Shown: piece by piece, positions 53,753-60,587 of the stretch
Layout: each line of letters opens with the position of its first letter
Position numbering within the stretch: the stretch's first letter is position 1
From: Bacteroides sp.
GTDB taxonomy: Bacteria > Bacteroidota > Bacteroidia > Bacteroidales > P3
Length of the DNA stretch: 64,000 bases
Assembly: GCA_023662825.1 (NCBI GenBank)
Contig: JAMPIH010000003.1
Coordinates: forward strand, 62,001-126,000
Direction: 5' to 3'
Position numbers and translations under genes: made by a program
The notes under the pieces: generated by a model
The model's input: the letters and a program-made list of their open reading frames with translations, nothing else
The model's database searches: none
Told to the model about the DNA's origin: nothing

Positions 53753-55036
53753 CTATGGAATCATAACCACGCGGAAGCCAACATTATTATACCTGCCGTC
53801 TGACGTACCGTTGCTACGATACGACACCCGACAGGACTGCGCACTGCCGCACCAACTACCACCACGACTCACGCGTTCAGAGCCCGACGTAGACCCTGTA
53901 GGATTGACTAGTTGGAAACATTCATAACTGTCCGTATACCAATCCATGCACCATTCTTCTACATTCCCGCTCATATCATAAAGCCCTAGGCCGTTGGGGC
54001 GTTTACTCCCCACCACATGTGTACTGCGATTGCCGTTCCCGTCATACCACGCCACCGCATCTATTGAAAGGCCACCGCTATACTTAGTGCCATCATTCCG
54101 GTTACCGCCACGCGCCGCGTATTCCCACTGCGCCTCGGTGGGCAGGGTGTATTTCCTGCCCGTCTGCCGACTCAGTTCCTCGCAGAAAGCCATAGCTTCA
54201 TCCCAATTCACGTCATACATCGGATAGTCGCCCCCAACACCGGCCAATCTATAATTCCCCTCTTTATCCCGCTGCTGTTCCACCGAGGTTCCCATCACCT
54301 TCTGCCACTGCGCCTGCGTTACCTCCATCATCCCGATGTAATAACCCGTTAGCATCACAGAGCAGGTATTCTTTTCGTCATCATCGCAATCGCCTCCTTG
54401 CTCATCTGTACAGCCCATGATAAACGAGCCGCCTTCCACCCACACCATTTTCATGTTCAGACCCCAGGAGTTCTCCACGTAGTCTTGACCGTCAGTTAAA
54501 GGCATCCTACTTGCAGACGACGATATATTTCCGCTTGTTGAAGTTCCGGAAACATTAAATAACTTTTTGGCCAATTCTCGGCAACCTTCCGCCATCTGTT
54601 CGGGATTCGATGTGCAAAGTTGGTCGCTGGAATGTTCCACATATGCCGTTTCTACCGACATCAGTTTGGCCAAAATATAGATATTATTTCCCGATTGAGC
54701 GACTTCGGACACTAAAACATAGGCAACACCCTTTATCTCCCCCATTTTTTGTTTCTGTTCATCGGACACATGCCCTGTCCGTTGAAATGCTTGTTCTTCA
54801 AAAATGGCGTCGATATCGGTGCGGTCGTAAGCCTCGAATCCTGATATACTGGTAACTGCATTGGTAAGCTTTCCCTTCACCATAACCTTTAAGAGGTAGT
54901 TCACATTTCCCTGCCGATCTATCGGCATCAACACCGCCACCTTCTTTATGTTGTTTTGCGCCTGCCCGAAGCCTAATGTAAAAAGGGTATTGCCTGCGAG
55001 AAAGAAAAAGGTCAGCAGGCGTGCAATCTTTCTCAT
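53753..55036 (-). CDS. CsgG/FlgO-like paralogue C fused to FGE/SUMF1 lectin-like domain
   Basis: A 427-residue protein. Signal peptide about 1-26 (TLGFGQAQ), shared domain about 28-165 (KKVAVLMPIDRQGN, EEQAFQRTGHVS, KGVAYVLVSEVAQ), and a linker. A formylglycine-generating-enzyme-type domain fills about 200-427: WVEGGSFIMGC, MMEVTQAQWQKVMG, LPTEAQWEYAARGG, MSGNVEEWCMDWY and RVSRGGSW. FGE folds are C-type-lectin-like and serve as enzyme or binding scaffold. One Cys aligns with the catalytic Cys341 of true FGE, but the partner Cys is displaced by one, so formylglycine formation is unlikely. The last ~35 codons show DGR-like variability and are listed separately. It lies 2 bases after paralogue D. 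Confidence 0.82.
   Translation of the reverse strand: MRKIARLLTFFFLAGNTLFTLGFGQAQNNIKKVAVLMPIDRQGNVNYLLKVMVKGKLTNAVTSISGFEAYDRTDIDAIFEEQAFQRTGHVSDEQKQKMGEIKGVAYVLVSEVAQSGNNIYILAKLMSVETAYVEHSSDQLCTSNPEQMAEGCRELAKKLFNVSGTSTSGNISSSASRMPLTDGQDYVENSWGLNMKMVWVEGGSFIMGCTDEQGGDCDDDEKNTCSVMLTGYYIGMMEVTQAQWQKVMGTSVEQQRDKEGNYRLAGVGGDYPMYDVNWDEAMAFCEELSRQTGRKYTLPTEAQWEYAARGGNRNDGTKYSGGLSIDAVAWYDGNGNRSTHVVGSKRPNGLGLYDMSGNVEEWCMDWYTDSYECFQLVNPTGSTSGSERVSRGGSWCGSAQSCRVSYRSNGTSDGRYNNVGFRVVMIP
53771..53863 (-). other. Candidate diversity-generating variable region (VR)
   Basis: From GGSW to GFR of paralogue C. The slots that are Asn in the usual pattern NNNAQN…NN…DNRNNNNGFR here encode C-G-S, S, S-N-G, G and Y-N-N-V. 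All these codons end in C or T (TGC, GGC, AGT, TCC, AGC, AAC, GGT, GGC, TAT, AAT, AAT, GTT). This is what adenine-specific mutagenesis of AAC/AAT codons yields. Other codons in the stretch are conserved family residues. No template repeat or reverse transcriptase was seen in the window. Confidence 0.45.
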
Positions 55037-55038
55037 TT

Positions 55039-55629
55039 CTATAGGGTTTTCATTTCAACCACCGTATCTCGCTTTACCTGAGATTGCACTTGGAGTTCAA
55101 CCTTCACCGGGGTCTCCGCTGCGGCAGATTCCGTAGCGGGTTTCTCTGCCGGTTCCTGCTGCTTTTTCAAGTTTTCCAAGAGTTGTTTGGCATTTTCCTC
55201 GCAGGTCCGCATCAAATCGCTTGCCTGACGAACCTTAACGATACTTTCGGCACTCACGGCGGGGGTTTCACCCTGCACGTCCAACATTCTGGAAGAAATC
55301 ACCAACTCGCCCATGGCTTCCGTAAGTTCGGCCACCACCACGTAGTCCACTCCGAACCCACGCCCTATTTCCCTAAGCCGCGATTCGTTTACCGGAGCAT
55401 TCACCTTATAATCATGGTCCTTGGCCAATTCAGCAATAAAGGAAACGGTTTTTTCCGTGGCCGAAAACTCCGGATTGGCGGATATGCCCGACACGATTTT
55501 CTGACCGGCTATCTTCTTGTTGCCCGCATTGACTTCACCCGTTACATACACGGCCACTTTCTTAGGCGCTTGTGCCATGACCACACCCGCACACAAAAGC
55601 CACAGCAGGAATAAACTTATCTTTTTCAT
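55039..55629 (-). CDS. CsgG/FlgO-like paralogue D, diverged
   Basis: A 196-residue protein; signal peptide about 1-19 (GVVMAQ). The shared fold is visible but diverged: KKVAVYVTGEVNAG, SGISANPEFSATEK, REIGRGFGVDYVVVAELTE, SSRMLDVQG. The FQR(S/T)G motif found in A, B, C and E is absent. A Glu/Ala/Pro-rich tail (about 155-196) looks disordered. It sits 2 bases upstream of paralogue C and 18 bases after E. The role is unknown; the gene is retained in the same tightly packed unit. Confidence 0.7.
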   Translation of the reverse strand: MKKISLFLLWLLCAGVVMAQAPKKVAVYVTGEVNAGNKKIAGQKIVSGISANPEFSATEKTVSFIAELAKDHDYKVNAPVNESRLREIGRGFGVDYVVVAELTEAMGELVISSRMLDVQGETPAVSAESIVKVRQASDLMRTCEENAKQLLENLKKQQEPAEKPATESAAAETPVKVELQVQSQVKRDTVVEMKTL

Positions 55630-55647
55630 TGATTCCTCACGTTTTTT

Positions 55648-56148
55648 TTACAGGTTATACAAAAGTTTCCGAGCCACGCTTTTACAGGAACCCGCATAAT
55701 CTGCCGCATCGTTCTTGGCGTTCAGGGTTCCCGAATTGGCAATCCTTCCCGTTTCCACATCAATAATCTGAGAGATATACGATATGTTGTAGTCGTCCAG
55801 CTTAACCATTTCCAAAATAACAACATACTGGGCTCCCGTCATCTTGCCGTATTCCTTCACCTGGTCTGGATCAACCATACCGGAGCGTTGAAAATCATGC
55901 TCAAGCGCAACCGATGAAACATCTTCGCGGGTAAAGCCTTCGTAGCCCGGCGTCCGGGTAATTTCGTCGGTAAGAAAGCCCCGAACCATACGCTTCACAC
56001 CCCTTGGGAACTCGTTATCTACGTCGATAATTCCCAGAACGGCCACCTGTATCTTTTCCGAAGGCGCGTAGTATTCCTGGGCCACGCTCCCTGCGTGCAG
56101 GCACAAAAAGCCCACAAACGCCATCAAGAACAATGCTCGTCTTTTCAT
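55648..56148 (-). CDS. CsgG/FlgO-like paralogue E, minimal form
   Basis: A 166-residue protein consisting almost only of a signal peptide (about 1-23, GSVAQ) and the shared domain: VAVLGIIDVDNE, VRGFLTDEITRTPGYEGFTREDV, HDFQRSGMVDPDQ, MTGAQYVVILEMVKLDDYNI and IIDVETGR. It defines the minimal unit of the family, with no C-terminal extension. It is 6 bases after the LPP20-like/helical gene F and 18 before D. Confidence 0.72.
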   Translation of the reverse strand: MKRRALFLMAFVGFLCLHAGSVAQEYYAPSEKIQVAVLGIIDVDNEFPRGVKRMVRGFLTDEITRTPGYEGFTREDVSSVALEHDFQRSGMVDPDQVKEYGKMTGAQYVVILEMVKLDDYNISYISQIIDVETGRIANSGTLNAKNDAADYAGSCKSVARKLLYNL

Positions 56149-56154
56149 TCCACG

Positions 56155-57198
56155 CTATTCTTTAAGGGTTGTCGATATCACCTGTCCCGCCTTCTTGCTG
56201 ATGTCCTTATAGGCGGTTCTGCCGGCCTCGGTATAGTTGTGGGTGTGCCCCCCCTTTACCGACACTTGGTCTTCGTAGATGCGTTGCGCACGGCCCTGCA
56301 CCTGCTTGTCGATGGTAAGCAAGGCATCCACATAGGCAAAGTAGGAAACCACGTTGCCCGTGGGCACCATATTGTATTCGCGGGCAGAACACTCCATGCC
56401 GATAACCCAATCGGCCTCTTCCGGATTTTCGGTAAACGTGCATCCCTCTTTGGCCAAAACCCCTTTCAATTCGTTTTTCAAGGTAAAGTAAGGCGAACCA
56501 AAAAGGTCGGCGGTGGCGGTGAGGTAGATTTTGGTTCCGTATTTCATATCGGCCACCATGTTCTTCAACTTGTTTTCGCGGCTGGCGCAGCGGTTGGACA
56601 GATCGGCCTGTTCTTCCTGCGTCATACCGAAAAAATTAAGCCAAAAGAAGAGTTCCGGAAGTTCCTCGAACAAAGGCAGCGCCGCATTGGCTTCTTCGGC
56701 CGCCTTCGACTTAAATCCCTTGTTTACATAATCGGAGCAGATTTCAACCGCTTTTTGCGCCTGATTGATGATTTGCTCCACCTTGTTGCCGTAGTAGCGT
56801 TTGGCATCAGCCTTGTTGATATAGGCAATCGCCCAACCTTCCTTGGTGGCGGGGTTGTACTTGGTCTTAAAATCGACAAGTTCAAGGTTCACGTCGGTGG
56901 AAAAGGTAGAGGTGGAACGATAGTAAATGTTCGTACGCCCGTTCTCCGCGCTTTTGTCCATCGAAGAACGGGTGCTTACCTGTACCTGCACTTTCTCGGC
57001 CAACTTACTTTGGGCGATACGCAACAGGTAATCCTTAAAAGCCGTTTCGGTGCCGTTATAATCCCGCAGATTATCATTTTGGATGTCGTAGATATACCCA
57101 CTGTAGGTATATTGAACCCATTCGGGCGGGCAGTTTTGCGACTGTGCAAAACCCACCCACCCCGCTAAAAGCAGTACAAGGGTTATTAGTTTTTTCAT
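56155..57198 (-). CDS. LPP20-like envelope protein with extra domains
   Basis: A 347-residue protein starting at 57198 (MKKLITLVLLLAGWVGFAQ, signal peptide). The first part (about 50-150; LLRIAQSKLAEKVQVQVSTRSS… and KEGWAIAYINKADAKRYY) resembles the LPP20/FlgP-type domain. A helical segment (about 150-215) follows, then a β-rich C-terminal domain that contains EADWVIGMECSAREYN and QVQGRAQRIYEDQVSVKGG, as in lipoproteins of LPP20/LpoB type. There is no lipobox. It is 7 bases after the first gene of the unit. Confidence 0.65.
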   Translation of the reverse strand: MKKLITLVLLLAGWVGFAQSQNCPPEWVQYTYSGYIYDIQNDNLRDYNGTETAFKDYLLRIAQSKLAEKVQVQVSTRSSMDKSAENGRTNIYYRSTSTFSTDVNLELVDFKTKYNPATKEGWAIAYINKADAKRYYGNKVEQIINQAQKAVEICSDYVNKGFKSKAAEEANAALPLFEELPELFFWLNFFGMTQEEQADLSNRCASRENKLKNMVADMKYGTKIYLTATADLFGSPYFTLKNELKGVLAKEGCTFTENPEEADWVIGMECSAREYNMVPTGNVVSYFAYVDALLTIDKQVQGRAQRIYEDQVSVKGGHTHNYTEAGRTAYKDISKKAGQVISTTLKE

Positions 57199-57205
57199 GT
57201 TGGTT

Positions 57206-57850
57206 TTATTCGCCTTTGGCGGCATTGATAATCGAAGCGTTGGTTTCTTCGAAGGCTTTCAAATCTTCACCCGTAAGTGTGGTTGGTTTCTGTCCAGCCG
57301 TATTGAGCATCTTTTTATAGAGGTCGCCCCGTATGCCCACCTTGGCCCGTACGTTATACATGCCTGTTTTCTTGTCGTATTCAACTAAAGCGTTTCCCAA
57401 AGGTTCACACCCGTTCTGTACACTCATGCTCACTTGATTCCAATACGACTTGAGGGCCTGCTGCACCTGACCGTTATTAGCCATTGCCCCACGTTCGCTC
57501 TCGGTTTGCACCATATTGAGAATGGAACGCGACACTTCGGCACGGGCTTCGGAAAGAGCCATCTCAATGGCCATACTCTTGTTGTCGGCCTTGGCCGTAC
57601 CGGCAAACCACTTGTAGGCAACCTTAACCAACTTGGTACCTTCTTCGTTAAGGGATTCCACCATTTCGAAACCGGTAAGGGCGTTTTCTTCAACCGCCAC
57701 TCTGCTCCCCTCCAAGGACTTTACTTTACCACGATTCATTTCTTTTTTTACAGCCCTTTTCTGCGCCATAACGGGATTGATTGTCGAAAACGAAAGCACC
57801 AAAAGGCCGCAAAGAGCCAAAGAAAAGATCTTTTTCATTGTCTTGAACAT
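57206..57850 (-). CDS. LPP20-like secreted protein, first gene of the envelope unit
   Basis: A 214-residue protein with signal peptide (ending NPVMAQ). The LPP20/FlgP-like core lies at about 80-190: SMAIEMALSEARAEVSRSIL, then MYNVRAKVGIRGDLYKKML. The start at 57850 (MFKTMKK) is used; 57838 (MKKIFSLALC) is equally possible. It begins about 60 bases after a perfect -7 box and heads the leftward unit. FlgP and FlgO are partners in the Vibrio outer-membrane flagellar ring, but no flagellar gene is present here, so the pairing may serve another envelope assembly. Confidence 0.7.
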   Translation of the reverse strand: MFKTMKKIFSLALCGLLVLSFSTINPVMAQKRAVKKEMNRGKVKSLEGSRVAVEENALTGFEMVESLNEEGTKLVKVAYKWFAGTAKADNKSMAIEMALSEARAEVSRSILNMVQTESERGAMANNGQVQQALKSYWNQVSMSVQNGCEPLGNALVEYDKKTGMYNVRAKVGIRGDLYKKMLNTAGQKPTTLTGEDLKAFEETNASIINAAKGE

Positions 57851-57912
57851 TTATCGTTTATGTAATTTATTTTGCGAGGATGGCCTCTCAAAGCCCTCCT
57901 ATCCGCAGTTTG

Positions 57913-57920
57913 CAAAGTTA
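57913..57920 (-). promoter_or_regulatory. -7 box of the LPP20/CsgG-like unit
   Basis: The minus strand reads TAACTTTG, a perfect TAnnTTTG, 62 bases before the start at 57850. It lies about 40 bases from the divergent box of the XRE regulator. Confidence 0.55.
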
Positions 57921-57957
57921 GCGCAGGTCGATAGCCCGTTATGTACACAACTTTTGT

Positions 57958-57965
57958 TACATTTG
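57958..57965 (+). promoter_or_regulatory. -7 box of the XRE regulator
   Basis: TACATTTG, a perfect TAnnTTTG, 38 bases before the ATG at 58004. No clear -33 TTG. Confidence 0.5.
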
Positions 57966-58003
57966 TCCATATTTTTATGGGTATCTACCCGAATATTTAC
58001 AAG

Positions 58004-58396
58004 ATGGAAGACTTGAAAAAGACGATTGGGCACAGACTCCAGATGCTCCGCCTGGAACGCAACCTCACGCAGGAACAGATGGGGGAAAAGCTCAATCTGT
58101 CAACCAGCGCGTATTGCAAAATCGAGTACGGGGAAACGGATCTTACGCTTACCCGCCTGAACAAGATTGCCGAAGTGCTGAATATGTCGGAAATGGATTT
58201 GTTCAGCCGTATCGAGGGACAGGCCTGCATTAACGAGCCTCACGACTGCGACTGCGTGTGGATAGCCAAAGACAGCAGTACCGTAACCGTAGAAAGCGCC
58301 AAAGACCTGCGCGAATTAGTGCGCACCCAGACTCTCTTGCTTGAAAGTCTCTCCAAAAGGCTCGACGCCATCGAAAAAAAGATCTCTAAAAAATAA
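58004..58396 (+). CDS. XRE-family transcriptional regulator
   Basis: A 130-residue protein starting at 58004. Residues 6-62 form a Cro/CI-type helix-turn-helix (LRLERNLTQEQMGEKLNLSTSAYCKIEYGETDLTLTRLNKIAE, split here as a continuous HTH_3). A short C-terminal coiled coil (about 100-128, LRELVRTQTLLLESLSKRLD) may dimerise it. The longer frame from 57941 overlaps the promoter and is not used. It is divergent from the LPP20/CsgG-like unit with 153 bases between starts, so it is a candidate regulator of that unit and of itself. Confidence 0.88.
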   Translation: MEDLKKTIGHRLQMLRLERNLTQEQMGEKLNLSTSAYCKIEYGETDLTLTRLNKIAEVLNMSEMDLFSRIEGQACINEPHDCDCVWIAKDSSTVTVESAKDLRELVRTQTLLLESLSKRLDAIEKKISKK

Positions 58397-58404
58397 ACAT
58401 CCCC

Positions 58405-59229
58405 CTACACAAACCAACAAGGCTCTCCCCTCCGGGCGTAGATCTCTTCCAATTCGTGCTGGTGGTAGAGATAGCCCTCGTCGTTGTAGTAGCGGGCGTT
58501 TTCGGGGCATTTCTTGATGCAGGCGCCGCATTTGATGCAGATTCCCGTGTATTCGCGCACATTCTCACGGCTTATCGAACCCATGGGGCAGACATCGGCG
58601 CAGATTTTGCAACCGGTACAACGGTCGTTCACCAAAGATTTCACCTTCAAGATATTGATGGCCACCCCGTGGCGGTCTCTCGGCTGGTAATAGCCCCTGT
58701 ACGGAAAGGGCGTCCCCTCCACAAAAACGGGAGCCTCCGGCAAGGCGTTTTCCCCAAAACCGGCTATCTTTTTTGCCACTGCAACGGCAAATTCCTCCAC
58801 CCTTAACAAATCTTGCCTATCGGGACGGTTCGCACCCAGAACGCGCGAAAAGGCGTGTTCGCCCACGAATGCCCCCGCCCCCACCGTGCGTATGCCGGCG
58901 CTTTCCATCAGGTCGCGCAACTCTATCAGCGCATCGTCGTAGTTACGGTTGCCGAACATCACCACCGGAACACCCACCGCCCCCACACCCTGCATGGCCT
59001 GCAGATATTTCAACAGAACGTTGGGCACGCGCCCGGCATACACCGGCGTTCCCATCACCACGATGTCGCCTTTTTCGAAAACGAGCGGTTGAACACGCGC
59101 AGAAGGCAAGGTAAAATCCACCTGCGTACAAGGCAGCTTCAGTTCCGCCGCGATTTTTGCGGCTATGGTGCAAACCACCTTCTTCGTAGTGCCGGTGGCA
59201 CTGAAATAAACGGCTTTAACAGCTTTCAT
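58405..59229 (-). CDS. EFR1-type flavodoxin-ferredoxin fusion protein
   Basis: A 274-residue protein of the EFR1 ferrodoxin family. The flavodoxin-like FMN domain (1 to about 150) opens with YFSATGTTKKVV and contains VVMGTPVYAGRVPN. Two [4Fe-4S] ferredoxin motifs follow: CTGCKICADVCP (about 204-215) and CIKCGACIKKCP (about 231-242). It should carry electrons between a flavin and iron-sulfur partner; the specific reaction is not known. Its start overlaps the end of tilS by 14 bases, so translation is probably coupled. It is the last gene in the nusA-infB-tilS run. Confidence 0.9.
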   Translation of the reverse strand: MKAVKAVYFSATGTTKKVVCTIAAKIAAELKLPCTQVDFTLPSARVQPLVFEKGDIVVMGTPVYAGRVPNVLLKYLQAMQGVGAVGVPVVMFGNRNYDDALIELRDLMESAGIRTVGAGAFVGEHAFSRVLGANRPDRQDLLRVEEFAVAVAKKIAGFGENALPEAPVFVEGTPFPYRGYYQPRDRHGVAINILKVKSLVNDRCTGCKICADVCPMGSISRENVREYTGICIKCGACIKKCPENARYYNDEGYLYHQHELEEIYARRGEPCWFV

Positions 59230-60580
59230 CTTCCAAGAGTCTTATCATCCAGGCAGTCTTTGCGCCCGCCTGCGAAAAATCCACCTTATAACGGTTATCG
59301 ATACGGTAGCCCGCCACCCAGACGATGTCCTGCCCCGAACAGAGCAGCCACACCTTTTCCTTTCGGCTGTTGCCCAAACGCAGGTCCTTAAAGAAATCGC
59401 TCAGCTTGCGGAATCCCTTCATGCCCAACGGACAGAACCTGTCGCCCACCCGCCAATGCCTCCATTCAAGCGGAAAACACAGTTTATCGAAATCCAGATA
59501 CGCCACCCTAGAATCAGTATCCATTTCATCCTTGCCGCCAAGCACCACCTTCCGGGCTTCGTGCCGCGGCTCGGCCAGCTGCAGGGAATCGCCCTGCCCC
59601 ACCCAGCGCCAGCCTCCCGGCTCGCGCAAGAGGAAGCCGCTGCCGTCGGCGTTGTAGAATTTCCTGCCGGGAATACCGTTCTTGCGGTTCTCCGCAATCT
59701 GGTCTATCTGCCGGCGGTTAAAGGCGTGGGAACGCAGATAGAGTTCCCAGAACAGGTCCTGGTGCGGATCGGTCTGCGACAATCCTTCCAGGGCGATAAA
59801 TTCCGTGTCTTTTGCCTCTCCGCGCCCCGCCTCCACCACTTGCGCCCGAAGCCTGCCGAACCAGTCATCCACCAGGGCATCGGCCAGACGCAGGGTCTGC
59901 ATGCTCTGGTTCAGCTTTACCGCAAAACCCGCGCAACAGGCTTCGGCGGCGGGCAAGAGCGTGTGCCGCACCTTGTTACGCATACAGAACGGCTGCGCGT
60001 TGGTGCTGTCTTCCACAAAATCGAGCCTGTTCAGACGCGCATATTCCACAATTTCGGAACGCAGGGCGAACAGGAGCGGCCTCCGGAAACGTCCGTCCGG
60101 GCTTTGCGGCAGCATGCCCTTCAGCCCCTTTACGCCGCTGCCCCTAAAAAGATTGATGAAGAAGGTCTCGGCATTGTCGTTGGCATGGTGCGCCAACAGA
60201 CAGGCGTCGAACGCCCGCGCCGTCTCTCCCTGCAACAAGTCTTCAAAAAAGGCGTAGCGGAGCTCCCGCGCGGCCATCTCCACCGATATCTTATGTTGCC
60301 GGGCATGGCTTTCGGTCTCGAATTCCGCAAAGAACAAAGGGATTCCGGCTTCTTCCGCCAAGGTGCGCACAAAGGCTTCGTCGCGCATCGATTCCTCGCC
60401 CCGCAAATGGAAATTGCAGTGGGCGATGCCTAATTCCAAGCCTTCGTGTCCGGCCGCGTAACGCCGCACAAGATGCAGCAGCACCACCGAATCCACGCCG
60501 CCGCTAACGGCAAGGAGCAGCCTCTTGCACCCGGCAAAAAGCTGCTCCTTTTCCACATATTCTACAAAACGTGTGTACAT
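59216..60580 (-). CDS. tilS: tRNA(Ile)-lysidine synthase TilS
   Basis: A 454-residue ATP-pyrophosphatase that converts C34 of the minor tRNA-Ile (CAU) to lysidine so that it reads AUA. The PP-loop motif SGGVDS lies at residues 26-31 and a typical LGIAHCNFHLRG follows near 58. LLAHHANDNAETFFINLFRGSG holds the family's H-x-x-D-x-x-E-T signature, and the C-terminal domain includes KLSDFFKDLRLGNSRKEKVWLL. Length is normal. It begins 7 bases after infB ends and overlaps the EFR1 gene. Confidence 0.95.
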   Translation of the reverse strand: MYTRFVEYVEKEQLFAGCKRLLLAVSGGVDSVVLLHLVRRYAAGHEGLELGIAHCNFHLRGEESMRDEAFVRTLAEEAGIPLFFAEFETESHARQHKISVEMAARELRYAFFEDLLQGETARAFDACLLAHHANDNAETFFINLFRGSGVKGLKGMLPQSPDGRFRRPLLFALRSEIVEYARLNRLDFVEDSTNAQPFCMRNKVRHTLLPAAEACCAGFAVKLNQSMQTLRLADALVDDWFGRLRAQVVEAGRGEAKDTEFIALEGLSQTDPHQDLFWELYLRSHAFNRRQIDQIAENRKNGIPGRKFYNADGSGFLLREPGGWRWVGQGDSLQLAEPRHEARKVVLGGKDEMDTDSRVAYLDFDKLCFPLEWRHWRVGDRFCPLGMKGFRKLSDFFKDLRLGNSRKEKVWLLCSGQDIVWVAGYRIDNRYKVDFSQAGAKTAWMIRLLEDESC

Positions 60581-60587
60581 GGCACCA

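Noticed and set aside
53753-55036. Paralogue C as a true sulfatase-activating formylglycine enzyme
   Set aside because: The catalytic cysteine pair is not in register (one Cys is displaced), no sulfatase gene lies nearby, and the protein carries a scaffold domain instead.
53753-55036. Paralogue C as the T9SS component PorK/GldK, which also has an FGE-like domain
   Set aside because: PorK is a lipoprotein next to porL, porM and porN; here there is no lipobox and none of those neighbours.
57206-57850. A flagellar FlgO/FlgP/FlgT locus
   Set aside because: No other flagellar genes and the organism group is non-flagellated; only the domain families are similar.
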